64,000 bases of DNA from Candidatus Nanopelagicales bacterium (GCA_030827125.1 JAURFD010000011.1:1-64000), one strand, 5' to 3'; shown: positions 1-12,151, counted from the stretch's first letter. Numbers and translations: made by a program. The notes: a model not told the origin generated them from the sequence alone.

Positions 1-1588
1 GCTCATCGCTCTCCCCCTTGTTGGGCCACAGCGCCATGGCCCGCTCCGCCTGGGCGGTGATGGTGAGCGAGGGGTTCACCCCGAGGTTGGCCGTGATGGC
101 CGAACCGTCGACGATGTGCAAACCCGGGTAGTTGTAGACACGGTGATAGGGATCGACGACCCCAGAGTCCTCGGAGTCGCCGATCGCGCAGCCGCCGACA
201 AAGTGCGCGGTCATCACCGCGTCGAAGTTGTCGAAGACGTTGCCGCCAGCAATGCCGTCGACCTTCTCCGCCATCCGCGTCACGACTTCCTCGGAGACGG
301 GGATGTACGTCGGAGCGGGATTGGACTCGTCCTGTCGCGTCGTGAGCCGCCAACCGAGGCGGCCACGCTTGCCGGTCAGGGTCAACGAATTGTCTACGGG
401 CTGCATCACCAGGGAGATGACCGCCCGCTCACTCCACTTGCGCACATTGACGAGTTGGGAAGCGACGGCGCGCTGTCGCCAGAGTTCCTTCGTCCAAGTG
501 CGCCAGCGGGGCACGCCGGGCTCAGGCCGGGTCAACACCGACTGCAGCAGCCCCATGGAGTTGCTGCCCTTGCCGTAGCGGCAAGGCTCGACATGCGTGC
601 CGACATCATCGGGGAAGAAGCTTGAGGTGATCGCGACCCCGCGGGAGTAGTCCGCATCGGCGGACCGCGCAACCGCCCCGAGGATCGACTCTGAGTTCGT
701 CCGCGAGAGGCGACCTAACATGCCGGAGAGACGCGGCAACCGCCCCTCGTCCTTCATCCGGTGCAACAACTTCTGCGTGTTGTATGTGCCGGCCGCCATG
801 ATGACGTGCTCGGCGGTGAGCGTCCGCGTACGTCGTCCCCACGAACCGGTGCGCTTGGTCGTGACGGAATACCCGCCACCGTCTATCGGGTCGACGCCCG
901 TGACGGTCGTCAGCGGCAGGACCACCGCACCAGCCGCTTCGGCCAGACCGAGGTAGTTCTTTGGCAGGGTGTTCTTGGCATTGTGCCGACAGCCCGTCAT
1001 GCACTCACCGCACTCCGTGCAGCCAGTCCGATCCGGTCCGACGCCGCCGAAGAAGGGATCCTCGCGCGTCACCCCGGGACCATCGCCGAAGTAGACGCCG
1101 ACCGGAGTCATGCGGAACGTGTGGCCGACACCCATGTCGTCGGCGACCGCCTTCATCACCACATCACTCGGGGTCATGGTCGGGTTCTCGACCACCCCGA
1201 GCATGCGGCTGGCCTGGTCGTAGTACGGCGCGAGTTCGTCGGCCCAGTCGGTGATGTGCGCCCACTGGCGATCCTCGAAGAAGCGCTTCGGGGGGACGTA
1301 GAGCGTGTTGGCGTACACCAAAGACCCGCCGCCCACGCCAGCACCGGCGAGGACGACGACATCCTTGAGGATGTGGATCCGCTGGATGCCGGTGCAGCCG
1401 AGCGCCGGCGCCCAGAGGAAGCGCGGCAGCCGCCACGAAGTCTTGGGATAGTCCGCCTCGGTGAAGCGCCGCCCCGCCTCGACCACCGCGACTCGATAGC
1501 CCTTCTCAGTCAGGCGCAGGGCGGCCACTGAGCCGCCGAAGCCTGAACCGACGACGAGGACGTCGACATCGAATCCACTCATCTTCAT
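1..1588 (-). CDS. choD: GMC-family oxidoreductase, ChoD-like (3' end outside window)
   Basis: This is a flavoenzyme of the glucose-methanol-choline family, closest by eye to mycobacterial ChoD, annotated as cholesterol oxidase although its true substrate is debated. The ORF track misses it because it runs off the left edge; I translated it by hand, about 529 codons open. The N-terminus has the FAD-binding GSGFGGS motif, followed by AGAGVGGGSLVYANTLY. A ferredoxin-like cysteine cluster CTECGECMTGC precedes RHNAKNTL, and the C-terminal GMC signature HFVGGCAIGD and VDGSAI...NLGVNPSLTI is present. Start is ATG 1588 (or ATG 1582), with GAGGGG upstream overlapping the stop of the preceding dehydrogenase gene. 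Roughly 40 C-terminal residues are probably missing. It lies downstream of guaB2-guaB3 as in Mycobacterium, but two genes intervene. Confidence 0.9.
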   Translation of the reverse strand, partial: MKMSGFDVDVLVVGSGFGGSVAALRLTEKGYRVAVVEAGRRFTEADYPKTSWRLPRFLWAPALGCTGIQRIHILKDVVVLAGAGVGGGSLVYANTLYVPPKRFFEDRQWAHITDWADELAPYYDQASRMLGVVENPTMTPSDVVMKAVADDMGVGHTFRMTPVGVYFGDGPGVTREDPFFGGVGPDRTGCTECGECMTGCRHNAKNTLPKNYLGLAEAAGAVVLPLTTVTGVDPIDGGGYSVTTKRTGSWGRRTRTLTAEHVIMAAGTYNTQKLLHRMKDEGRLPRLSGMLGRLSRTNSESILGAVARSADADYSRGVAITSSFFPDDVGTHVEPCRYGKGSNSMGLLQSVLTRPEPGVPRWRTWTKELWRQRAVASQLVNVRKWSERAVISLVMQPVDNSLTLTGKRGRLGWRLTTRQDESNPAPTYIPVSEEVVTRMAEKVDGIAGGNVFDNFDAVMTAHFVGGCAIGDSEDSGVVDPYHRVYNYPGLHIVDGSAITANLGVNPSLTITAQAERAMALWPNKGESDE

Positions 1589-1596
1589 CAGTCCCC

Positions 1597-3141
1597 TCAG
1601 ATACGCAGTCGACCCATGGCGCCCACGGACGCGGCGAGCACACCACCCCACTTTTGCCGATCCAGCCCGAGTTGGGGGCCGAATCCGAGGAGTCGCTGCG
1701 TCGCGATCGTCTGCGGCTCGGTGTAGTTGAGCAGGCCCTGGTCCCCGTGACGGCTGCCCAGTCCGGACTCGCCGACTCCGCCCATCGGGGCCCCCATCGA
1801 TCCCCACGACGCGGCGTAGCCCTCATTGACATTGACCGAACCGGTGTTCAATCGGCGTGCCATCGCGCGCCCCGCGCGCAGATCCGACGTGAGGATCGAG
1901 GCATTGAGGCCGTACGTCGTGTCGTTGGCGAGGGCAATGGCCTCGTCGTCGCTGAAAACCCGGTAGAGCGAGGCCACCGGCCCGAAGGTCTCCTCTCGGC
2001 ACACCGCCATCGACTCATCCACTCCCTCAAGGAGCGTGGGCTCGAAGGCGAGCGGACCGATGTCAGGTCGCGCCCGACCACCGGCGAGTACGCGGGCCCC
2101 CATCTTCACCGCATCGTCCACATGCGCCTTCACGCGTTCCAGATGAGCCGGGGAGATCAAGCACCCGACGTCCCCATCCCAGCCAATGTCACTCGCGATT
2201 GTTAGCCCGCTCACCCGACGCGCGAACTCAGCGACGAACTCCTCGTACACCGCGTCGTTGACGTAGAGGCGCTCCATGGAGATGCAGAGCTCACCCGCGT
2301 TGGAAAAGCAGGCGCGCACCGCGGTGTCCGCGGCCTTGATCGGATTGGCATCGGCACGCACGATCATCGCGTTCTTGCCGCCGAGCTCGAGCGTGCAACC
2401 GATGAGTCGACGTGCACACTGCTCGGCCACCCGTCGACCCGTGGCCGTCGAGCCGGTGAACATGACGTGGTCGACCTCATCAACGACGGCAGGGCCCACC
2501 TCGGGACCCTCACCAGTCACCACGGCATAGAGCCCGTCGGGCAGTCCCGCTTCACGCAACAGCGAGCCGGCCCATGCGGCCACGAGACTCGTTTGCACAT
2601 CGGGTTTGATCACCGCGGCGTTGCCCGCCAGGAGTGCGGGAATCGCATCGCTGACACTCAACGACAGCGGATAGTTCCATGGGGCGATGATCCCGACGAC
2701 ACCGACGGGCTTCGGCACGACCTCGACGCCAACCAAGAGCGGAAGGGCACCGCGGGAGCGACGGCGCTTGAGCACTCGACCGGCCCTTCGGCCGTAGTAC
2801 TGACACACGAGCGCGACGTCCAAGATCTCCTCAAGGGCATCAGGTCGAGACTTGCCCGTCTCCGACTGCAACAGATCCAGGGCCTCGTTGCGGCGCCGCA
2901 GAACGAGGTCGTGGAATCGATGGATGATGCGGACACGATCACGGATGGACGTGTCGGCCCACGAGCGTTGTGCCTCGCGGGCCGCGGCTACGACACGGCG
3001 TACGTCGGCCAGCGTCGACAGGGGCAGGTCGTGGAGGTGTGCTCCACTCAAGGGAGCGGTGACCGGCCTCGTTGCTGAAGTCGGCCCCGCCGCGAATTCC
3101 GCGGCGAGTGGATGCAGGACGAGTTCCGGAGCAGCGGTCAC
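1597..3141 (-). CDS. gabD2: NAD(P)-dependent succinate-semialdehyde dehydrogenase, GabD2 type
   Basis: An aldehyde dehydrogenase of about 514 residues. Visible family features are the LELGGKNAM motif carrying the catalytic glutamate, the nucleophile cysteine in SNAGELCISMERLYV, the NAD-site segment FTGSTATGRR and the distal EETFGPVAS motif. The SMERLYV context resembles mycobacterial GabD2, which oxidises succinate semialdehyde to succinate; the substrate is inferred, not shown. The ORF track starts at 3288, inside glpD. I prefer GTG 3141, ten bases after the glpD stop, because homology begins there and the upstream part reads like a glpD shadow. There is no strong Shine-Dalgarno, so translational coupling to glpD is likely. 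The oxidoreductase gene follows eight bases downstream. Confidence 0.85.
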   Translation of the reverse strand: MTAAPELVLHPLAAEFAAGPTSATRPVTAPLSGAHLHDLPLSTLADVRRVVAAAREAQRSWADTSIRDRVRIIHRFHDLVLRRRNEALDLLQSETGKSRPDALEEILDVALVCQYYGRRAGRVLKRRRSRGALPLLVGVEVVPKPVGVVGIIAPWNYPLSLSVSDAIPALLAGNAAVIKPDVQTSLVAAWAGSLLREAGLPDGLYAVVTGEGPEVGPAVVDEVDHVMFTGSTATGRRVAEQCARRLIGCTLELGGKNAMIVRADANPIKAADTAVRACFSNAGELCISMERLYVNDAVYEEFVAEFARRVSGLTIASDIGWDGDVGCLISPAHLERVKAHVDDAVKMGARVLAGGRARPDIGPLAFEPTLLEGVDESMAVCREETFGPVASLYRVFSDDEAIALANDTTYGLNASILTSDLRAGRAMARRLNTGSVNVNEGYAASWGSMGAPMGGVGESGLGSRHGDQGLLNYTEPQTIATQRLLGFGPQLGLDRQKWGGVLAASVGAMGRLRI

Positions 3142-3151
3142 TCGGGCGATG

Positions 3152-4864
3152 CTACGCCGGGTCGGCGGCCACCGCTTGGCTCTCGTGCCGATCGACGTAT
3201 CGCGACAATTCCGCCTCAGCCCGTGCGTCATCCCACCCGAGGAGGGGCGCCACGTAGGGCAGGATCGCCTCGGCGGCCGCGCGACCACCGTCGGCAGACT
3301 CTGGGGCGATCCTCAACCGGCGGACCAGAATGTCCTCGAGATCCAGCGCTCCCTGCTCCGTGACGGCCACGATCGCCTCAGCGGGCAAGTGCCACCCGCC
3401 GGGCACGATCGGTGTGCCCAGTCGCGGGTCTTCCTTGATCAGCCCGAGGACCACGCCGATCCGCGAGCCGTGCCGCCGGAGCAGTCGATCCAAGAGCGGC
3501 TGCGGGATGCCGGAGCGCTTCGCGATGGCCTCCCGATCAGCCCACAGGTCAGTGAATCCCACCGCTCCGGTGAGCGGGATGTCGGCTGTCGTTGAGGCGG
3601 GCACTTCCTCGCGTTCAAGATCACCCACCGCAACATCGACGGCATCCTCAGCCATGACGCGATACGTCGTGTACTTGCCCCCGGCGATCGCGACGAGGCC
3701 CGGAACCGGATGGAACACCACATGTTCACGGGAGACCTGGGTCGTCTCCTCGCCCTCGCCCTCAGCGACGAGCGGACGGTAGCCCGCGTAGGTCGCCACG
3801 ACGTCGGCGCGGGCCAGTGGTCGCTCCAGCCAGCGGTTCGCCTGCTCGAGCAGGTAGTCAATCTCCTCCTCGGTGGCCTGTGGGTCGGCAAGGTCCTCGT
3901 CGACGCGTGGCGTGTCCGTGGTGCCGATGATCCAGGTCCCAGACCAGGGCAGAAGGAAGAGAACGCTGTGCGGAGTGCGGGCGATGATCGCCATCGACGA
4001 GCGAATCGCATCACCGCGCACGACGAGGTGCACACCCTTGCTCTGGGTGACGCGTGCCGGACTGTCGGGGTCTACCATGCGCAGCAGTTCATCGGTCCAG
4101 ATACCCACGGCCGCGATGATGACGCGGCATCGAATGACGTAGTCCTCGCCCGTGAGGTCGTCGTGCACGTGCGCCCCCACCACAGCCGCACCGTCGCGGA
4201 GTAGGCCGACCACACGCGTGCGCGTCACGATGTGCGCACCGTGCGCTGCTGCACTGCGCGCAACGGCGACAGTGTGACGCGCGTCATCGATTTGCGCGTC
4301 GTAGAACCGCACCGCTCCCGCCACCTCGTCGGACGCAAGGTCAGGCACTCGCTCCTTGGCTTCGGCCGCGTTGAGGCTCTGTGAGCGCGGCATCTCGCCG
4401 CCGTATCCACCGACCCGGCTCAGGAGGTCGTAGAGGCGAACACCCGAAGCGACGTACGGCCGCTCCCACTGCTTGCTGAGGGGGAAGAGGAAGGGCAGCG
4501 GACGCACGAGATGGGGCGCGAGTCGGTTGAGCAGCAGGCCGCGCTCGGTCAGTGCCTCGCGAACCAGTCCGAACTCGCGCTGCTCGAGATAGCGCAGGCC
4601 ACCATGGGCGAGCCGAGAGGAGCGCGATGACGTGCCGGCCGCGAGGTCAGCCTGCTCCACAAGGCCCACGGACAGGCCGCGAGCGGCTGCATCGAGAGCG
4701 GCCCCCGCACCGACGACGCCACCACCGATCACAAGGATGTCGAGTTCGGTGGACCGCAGTGCCTCCACTGCGGAACGTCGTTGATCCGGCCCGAGGCGAT
4801 CGTCATGCTCCCCCGGCGGCGCGGGTTGCATGAGTTCGGTCGTCGATTCCTCGGTGCTCACCAC
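3152..4864 (-). CDS. glpD: aerobic glycerol-3-phosphate dehydrogenase
   Basis: FAD-dependent glycerol-3-phosphate dehydrogenase, which oxidises glycerol 3-phosphate to dihydroxyacetone phosphate at the membrane and passes electrons to quinone. The 570-residue length fits the family. The N-terminal FAD fold shows DILVIGGGVVGAG, followed by the family signature SSRSSRLAHGGLRYLEQ. Further along are NYR-independent GMC-unlike segments such as KGVHLVVRG, GTTDTPR and VAIAGGKYTTYRVMA, all typical of GlpD. The start is GTG 4864 with GGGGA upstream; a nearby ATG is followed by an early stop. It is first in a three-gene run (glpD, dehydrogenase, ChoD-like oxidase) separated from guaB3 by about 70 bases in which I see no clear promoter or terminator. 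Confidence 0.93.
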   Translation of the reverse strand: MVSTEESTTELMQPAPPGEHDDRLGPDQRRSAVEALRSTELDILVIGGGVVGAGAALDAAARGLSVGLVEQADLAAGTSSRSSRLAHGGLRYLEQREFGLVREALTERGLLLNRLAPHLVRPLPFLFPLSKQWERPYVASGVRLYDLLSRVGGYGGEMPRSQSLNAAEAKERVPDLASDEVAGAVRFYDAQIDDARHTVAVARSAAAHGAHIVTRTRVVGLLRDGAAVVGAHVHDDLTGEDYVIRCRVIIAAVGIWTDELLRMVDPDSPARVTQSKGVHLVVRGDAIRSSMAIIARTPHSVLFLLPWSGTWIIGTTDTPRVDEDLADPQATEEEIDYLLEQANRWLERPLARADVVATYAGYRPLVAEGEGEETTQVSREHVVFHPVPGLVAIAGGKYTTYRVMAEDAVDVAVGDLEREEVPASTTADIPLTGAVGFTDLWADREAIAKRSGIPQPLLDRLLRRHGSRIGVVLGLIKEDPRLGTPIVPGGWHLPAEAIVAVTEQGALDLEDILVRRLRIAPESADGGRAAAEAILPYVAPLLGWDDARAEAELSRYVDRHESQAVAADPA

Positions 4865-4932
4865 ACCATTTTCCCCACTCGGGTGCCACCTTGCTTGTCG
4901 AGAACCGGCGATCGAGGAGTTCCGTCACGGAC

Positions 4933-6048
4933 CTATTCGGGATCGAGCACGACGTCAATGCGCTGGAAGGCCTTGATATCGGAATATCCGGTCGTCGCCA
5001 TCGCCTTGCGGAGAGCACCGATGAGGTTCGCCGAACCATCGGCGGTGGTCGATGGCCCAAGGAGGATCTGCTCGAAGGAGCCCACCACACCGAGTTGCTT
5101 GCGCTCACCACGCGGCAGGCGAGCATGCCAGGCTTCGGCGCCCCAGTGCGCACCCCGCCCGGGCGCATCGCTGGCACGGGCCAGCATGGAACCCACCATG
5201 ACGGCGTCCGCCCCGCAGGCGATGGCCTTGACCAGCGCGCCACTCGAGCCCACAGAACCATCCGCGATGACGTGGACGTAGCGCCCTCCCGACTCGTCGA
5301 GGTAGTCGCGGCGTGCTTCAGCAACATCGGCCACCGCACTGGCCATGGGTACTCGAATCCCGAGGACATCGGATGTCGTATGAGCTGCACCGCCGCCGAA
5401 ACCGACGAGCACACCCGCAGCACCGGTGCGCATGAGGTGAAGGGCGGCCTGATACGTCGCGCAACCGCCGACAATGACCGGCACTTCTAAGTCGTGGATG
5501 AAAGTCTTGAGATTGAGTGGCTCGTGGGCCGTCGACACGTGCTCGGCGGAAACGGTAGTTCCGCGAATGACCAGGAGGTCGGTCCCAGCCGCCGCGGCGA
5601 TCGGAGCAAGGGTTGCCGCCGAGGAAGGTGAGACACCGACCGCAACAGTCACTCCAGCCTCTCGGATAAAGGCGATGCGTTCACGAATCAGGTCCGGGTT
5701 GACCTCACGCTCGTGGTAGATCCGCTGCAGGAAAGGGATGGCTTCGTGATCGGGAAGTTCGTCAATCTGCTCCAGCAGGGACGTGGGATCGGCATAGCGA
5801 GTCCACAGACCATCAAGATTGAGTACCGCCGGAATCCCCAGCGCGCCGAGCGTGACAGCGCTGGTCGGCGATACGACAGAGTCCATGGGCGCGGCGATGA
5901 TGGGCGCCTCGAAGCGGTAGGCGTCGATCTGCCACGCGGTGGAGACCTCGTCGGCGTCGCGCGTGCGACGACTCGGAGCAACCGCAACCTCGTCGAAGGA
6001 GTAGGCGACACGTCCTCGCTTGCCCCGCCCGATCTCGATTTCTGACAC
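4933..6048 (-). CDS. guaB3: GuaB3 family IMP dehydrogenase-related protein
   Basis: A (beta/alpha)8-barrel protein related to IMP dehydrogenase, about 371 residues, without CBS domains. It keeps STAWQIDAYRFEAPIIAAPMDSV near the N-terminus and phosphate-binding glycine motifs, but the active-site loop reads GFGGGAAHTTSDVLGI where GuaB has GPGSICTTR, so the catalytic cysteine is missing. This matches the actinobacterial GuaB3 group, whose reaction is not established. I chose GTG 6048, with AGGACAGG upstream, rather than the track start TTG 6087, which lies inside guaB2. It sits ten bases after guaB2, clearly in the same operon, as in Mycobacterium. Confidence 0.88.
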   Translation of the reverse strand: MSEIEIGRGKRGRVAYSFDEVAVAPSRRTRDADEVSTAWQIDAYRFEAPIIAAPMDSVVSPTSAVTLGALGIPAVLNLDGLWTRYADPTSLLEQIDELPDHEAIPFLQRIYHEREVNPDLIRERIAFIREAGVTVAVGVSPSSAATLAPIAAAAGTDLLVIRGTTVSAEHVSTAHEPLNLKTFIHDLEVPVIVGGCATYQAALHLMRTGAAGVLVGFGGGAAHTTSDVLGIRVPMASAVADVAEARRDYLDESGGRYVHVIADGSVGSSGALVKAIACGADAVMVGSMLARASDAPGRGAHWGAEAWHARLPRGERKQLGVVGSFEQILLGPSTTADGSANLIGALRKAMATTGYSDIKAFQRIDVVLDPE

Positions 6049-6058
6049 CGCACCTGTC

Positions 6059-8342
<2,284 letters not shown>

Positions 8343-8383
8343 ACAGACATTGTGGCTGTCGGGTGGATCTGTCCGAGGTCCGG

Positions 8384-9358
8384 TCAGGCTCCCGCGGCAC
8401 GGGCGAGGGCGGTAATGGCCTCGGTGAGGTCCTCCACCCTGCGGGCGCGACCCGAGTCGCCGGGCCACCAGCCAGGACCAGCGAGCAGGACTGTGGGCTC
8501 GGGGCGGACTTCGGGTAGCTCATCGATGACCGAGGGGTCGCCGTTCTGCGGCAACTGCGCCCAGACGAGTACACCTCCCGGACCCACGCGACGTATGGCT
8601 GAGCCGAGCGCCTCCATCGGCAGTCGAGCCCCGAGCATCCGCACCGACACGTGACGCTCTGCAAGACCGGCAGCGATCGCCCACAGCGGGAGGATGTGCA
8701 TTTCGTCAGGCGCCGCACACAAGATCACCGATGCCGGTGACGTGACCTGGGCGCGCGAGACGCAGTCGCTCAACTCCGAGGAGATGGATTCGGACAGGAC
8801 GTGCTCGACCTCAATGCCCTTGCTGGACGTTTCCCACTTTTGGCCGACACCGATCAGGACCGGGACAAGCAGGTGATCCCAGGTCCAGACGACGCCGCGC
8901 CGGTCCAAGGTCTGCGCCACGATTTCGCGACACCCTCGTCCGTCGAGCGCCAGTGCCGCCCGTGCCAAGCCTCGCGCGTTAGGAGTGCCCCCGGGAATCG
9001 CGACGACCTGACCGCCACCGGGACGTATCGCGGGCTCGCCCGAGATTTCCGTGATGGCGCCGGCATCTTCCGGCGAGTCGGGGAAGGAGGGCTGATCCGA
9101 GGTGACAACCCGCGCCGCTTCGGAGAGGGGAACGCCACCGAGCATGAGCCGGCGCAAGTGCTCAAGCCGAGCGATATCGGTCGGTGAATAGCGACGATGG
9201 GCCCCAGCCGAATGCTGGCTCGGCCCGAGGCCATAGCGGCGATCCCAGGTCCGCAAGGTGGCAGGGGCCACGCCGAGGCGGCGAGCAACAGCGGCCACGG
9301 TGAGTCCTGGCGCCGCGGCCATGCCGCTGGACTCCGGACCGCTGCTCATGACGCCCAT
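8384..9358 (-). CDS. MerR-type regulator with cobalamin-binding-like C-terminus (CarH/LitR-like)
   Basis: A 324-residue transcription regulator. The N-terminus is a MerR DNA-binding domain (LTVAAVARRLGVAPATLRTWDRRYGL, then GAHRRYSPTDIARLEHLRRL). The second half looks like the helical-bundle plus Rossmann B12-binding module: W-ETSSKGIEV-EH matches the W-x9-EH signature of CarH/LitR photoreceptors, and DEMHILPLW aligns with the (D/E)xHxxG motif that supplies the cobalt-ligating histidine, though the glycine is proline here. Start ATG 9358 is supported by AGAGGAC six bases upstream; the track start at 9472 lacks this. It is divergent from whiB and is followed by the unknown gene and guaB2-guaB3. 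Adenosylcobalamin or light sensing is inference. Confidence 0.85.
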   Translation of the reverse strand: MGVMSSGPESSGMAAAPGLTVAAVARRLGVAPATLRTWDRRYGLGPSQHSAGAHRRYSPTDIARLEHLRRLMLGGVPLSEAARVVTSDQPSFPDSPEDAGAITEISGEPAIRPGGGQVVAIPGGTPNARGLARAALALDGRGCREIVAQTLDRRGVVWTWDHLLVPVLIGVGQKWETSSKGIEVEHVLSESISSELSDCVSRAQVTSPASVILCAAPDEMHILPLWAIAAGLAERHVSVRMLGARLPMEALGSAIRRVGPGGVLVWAQLPQNGDPSVIDELPEVRPEPTVLLAGPGWWPGDSGRARRVEDLTEAITALARAAGA

Positions 9359-9575
9359 TGTTGTCCTCTGCGAGCAGAGCGCATCTTGGGCGGCCACCTG
9401 GGGGACGAAGGGGGTTCTTCGGGCCCGTGACCAACCCGGCACCGTCACCGGCCTGAAGCGGTTCGCCGTCATAAGAACACCAATTGAAGCGATTCATAAA
9501 TTGTTCAACTGAACCTCTTGACCAACCTTTGGCGCGATTACTATGGTGGAGGCACCAACTCGGTAGGAGGACACC
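9359..9575. promoter_or_regulatory. divergent control region between whiB and the MerR/B12-like regulator
   Basis: A 217-bp gap between two divergent regulatory genes. The middle (about 9478-9545) is strikingly AT-rich for this genome. It holds a 12-bp palindrome GTTCA-AC-TGAAC at 9503-9514 and a second inverted repeat TGAA-GCGA-TTCA at 9485-9496. A whiB promoter lies beside them. These are good operator candidates for the adjacent regulator or for another factor; which protein binds is not shown. Confidence 0.5.
9518..9547 (+). promoter_or_regulatory. predicted whiB promoter
   Basis: TTGACC at 9518-9523 is a good -35 box. The best -10 candidates are TACTAT at 9539-9544 (15-bp spacer, slightly short) and TATGGT at 9542-9547 (18-bp spacer). 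The palindrome at 9503-9514 ends four bases before the -35 box. The transcript would start about 25 bases before the whiB ribosome binding site GGTAGGAGG. Confidence 0.5.
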
Positions 9576-9869
9576 ATGGCGGACATCTCCCGGCTTCCCG
9601 GACCCAACGCCGACACGTGGGACTGGCAGCTCCGCGGCGCCTGTCGCGGCGAAGATCCCGATACGTTCTTCCACCCGGAGGGCGAGCGCGGCGCCGCCCG
9701 CGAGGCACGGGAGCGGGCCGCCAAAGCGGTATGCGCCTCCTGCCCCGTCATCGCCCAGTGCGCCGCACATGCCCTCGCCGTGCGTGAGCCCTACGGCGTC
9801 TGGGGCGGCATGACCGAGGAAGAGCGTGAAGCCGTGCGCTCCGGACGTCGCTTCGCCTACGCGGTCTGA
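9576..9869 (+). CDS. whiB3: WhiB-family iron-sulfur regulator (WhiD/WhiB3 position)
   Basis: A 97-residue actinobacterial WhiB-like protein, a small regulator carrying a [4Fe-4S] cluster and working with the principal sigma factor. The four cysteines are in RGACRGED, CASCPVIAQC spacing (C...C-x2-C-x5-C), followed by the family GVWGG turn and a basic tail SGRR that contacts DNA. Its position next to groEL and guaB2 matches mycobacterial whiB3 and Streptomyces whiD, so I infer orthology to that subgroup; the sequence alone does not prove it. Start ATG 9576 has a strong GGTAGGAGG ribosome binding site. It is divergent from a MerR/B12-like regulator and convergent with groEL, with a shared terminator. 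Confidence 0.93.
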   Translation: MADISRLPGPNADTWDWQLRGACRGEDPDTFFHPEGERGAAREARERAAKAVCASCPVIAQCAAHALAVREPYGVWGGMTEEEREAVRSGRRFAYAV

Positions 9870-9890
9870 CCCCGCTACGACCCCGAACGC

Positions 9891-9926
9891 AAAAGGCCCC
9901 ACCCGCGATCCGGGTGGGGCCTTTTG
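9891..9926. terminator. bidirectional intrinsic terminator between whiB and groEL
   Basis: A near-perfect inverted repeat, AAAAGGCCCCACCCG and CGGGTGGGGCCTTTT around a short loop, lies between the convergent whiB and groEL genes. It has T-runs on both sides, so it can terminate both transcripts. It is the most classical intrinsic terminator in the window. Confidence 0.9.
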
Positions 9927-9962
9927 ATGCTTCCGAGCCTGTGGCTCGATCAGCGCTTGTGA

Positions 9963-11615
<1,653 letters not shown>

Positions 11616-11680
11616 TCAGGGTTGACGCAGATGTGCGAACGTGCCGCGATCTCCGGCTTCAGTGCCAGAGTCCGCGCCGC

Positions 11681-11712
11681 CCGGCCGGACTCGCGCGCGG
11701 CGGTCCGGCCGG
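11681..11712 (-). other. hairpin between groES and groEL
   Basis: A perfect 10-bp inverted repeat (CCGGCCGGAC and GTCCGGCCGG) around a 12-base loop lies in the 144-bp groES-groEL spacer. It has no T-run, so it is more likely an mRNA processing or stability element, or an attenuator tuning the two chaperonins, than a full terminator. The function is inferred. Confidence 0.55.
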
Positions 11713-11735
11713 ATCAGCACGTGGGGTGTGAAGAC

Positions 11736-12035
11736 CTACTTCTCGACGACCGCGAGCACGTCGCGGGCCGAGAGGATGAGGTACTCCTCGTTGTTGTACT
11801 TGACCTCGGTACCGCCGTACTTCGAGTAGATGACGACGTCGCCGACCTTGATGTCGAGCGGAATGCGCTTGTCGCCGTCCTCGTCGAAGCGCCCCGGACC
11901 CACCGCAAGGACCTTGCCCTCCTGGGGCTTCTCCTTAGCGGTGTCAGGGATGACCAGGCCAGAGGCCGTGGTCTGCTCGGCGTCGAGGGTCTGCACGAGG
12001 ATGCGATCCTCGAGCGGCTTGATGGAGACCGACAC
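11736..12035 (-). CDS. groES: co-chaperonin GroES
   Basis: The 10-kDa co-chaperonin that caps the GroEL folding chamber; 99 residues, a normal length. The sequence [13 protein letters not shown] at the N-terminus, the mobile loop around [22 protein letters not shown] and the barrel segment [24 protein letters not shown] are typical. Start ATG 12035 has GGAGGACATC-type Shine-Dalgarno sequence upstream. It is the first gene of groES-groEL, controlled by the promoter and two CIRCE elements between it and the protease gene, so HrcA-type heat-shock repression is expected. Confidence 0.97.
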   Translation of the reverse strand: MSVSIKPLEDRILVQTLDAEQTTASGLVIPDTAKEKPQEGKVLAVGPGRFDEDGDKRIPLDIKVGDVVIYSKYGGTEVKYNNEEYLILSARDVLAVVEK

Positions 12036-12151
12036 GGTGATGTCCTCCGAGTTTCATGGGATGGATGATCGAGTCGCCCCGTCGTCGCGGTGCCGGTTTG
12101 ACCCAGGGGGCGCAAGCCCCCACGCTCGCACCCGTCGGCTGCCGGACTGAA

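Noticed and set aside
1164-1436. Short minus-strand ORFs across 1-1590 suggesting a broken gene
   Set aside because: Hand translation shows one intact oxidoreductase frame that simply lacks a stop inside the window.
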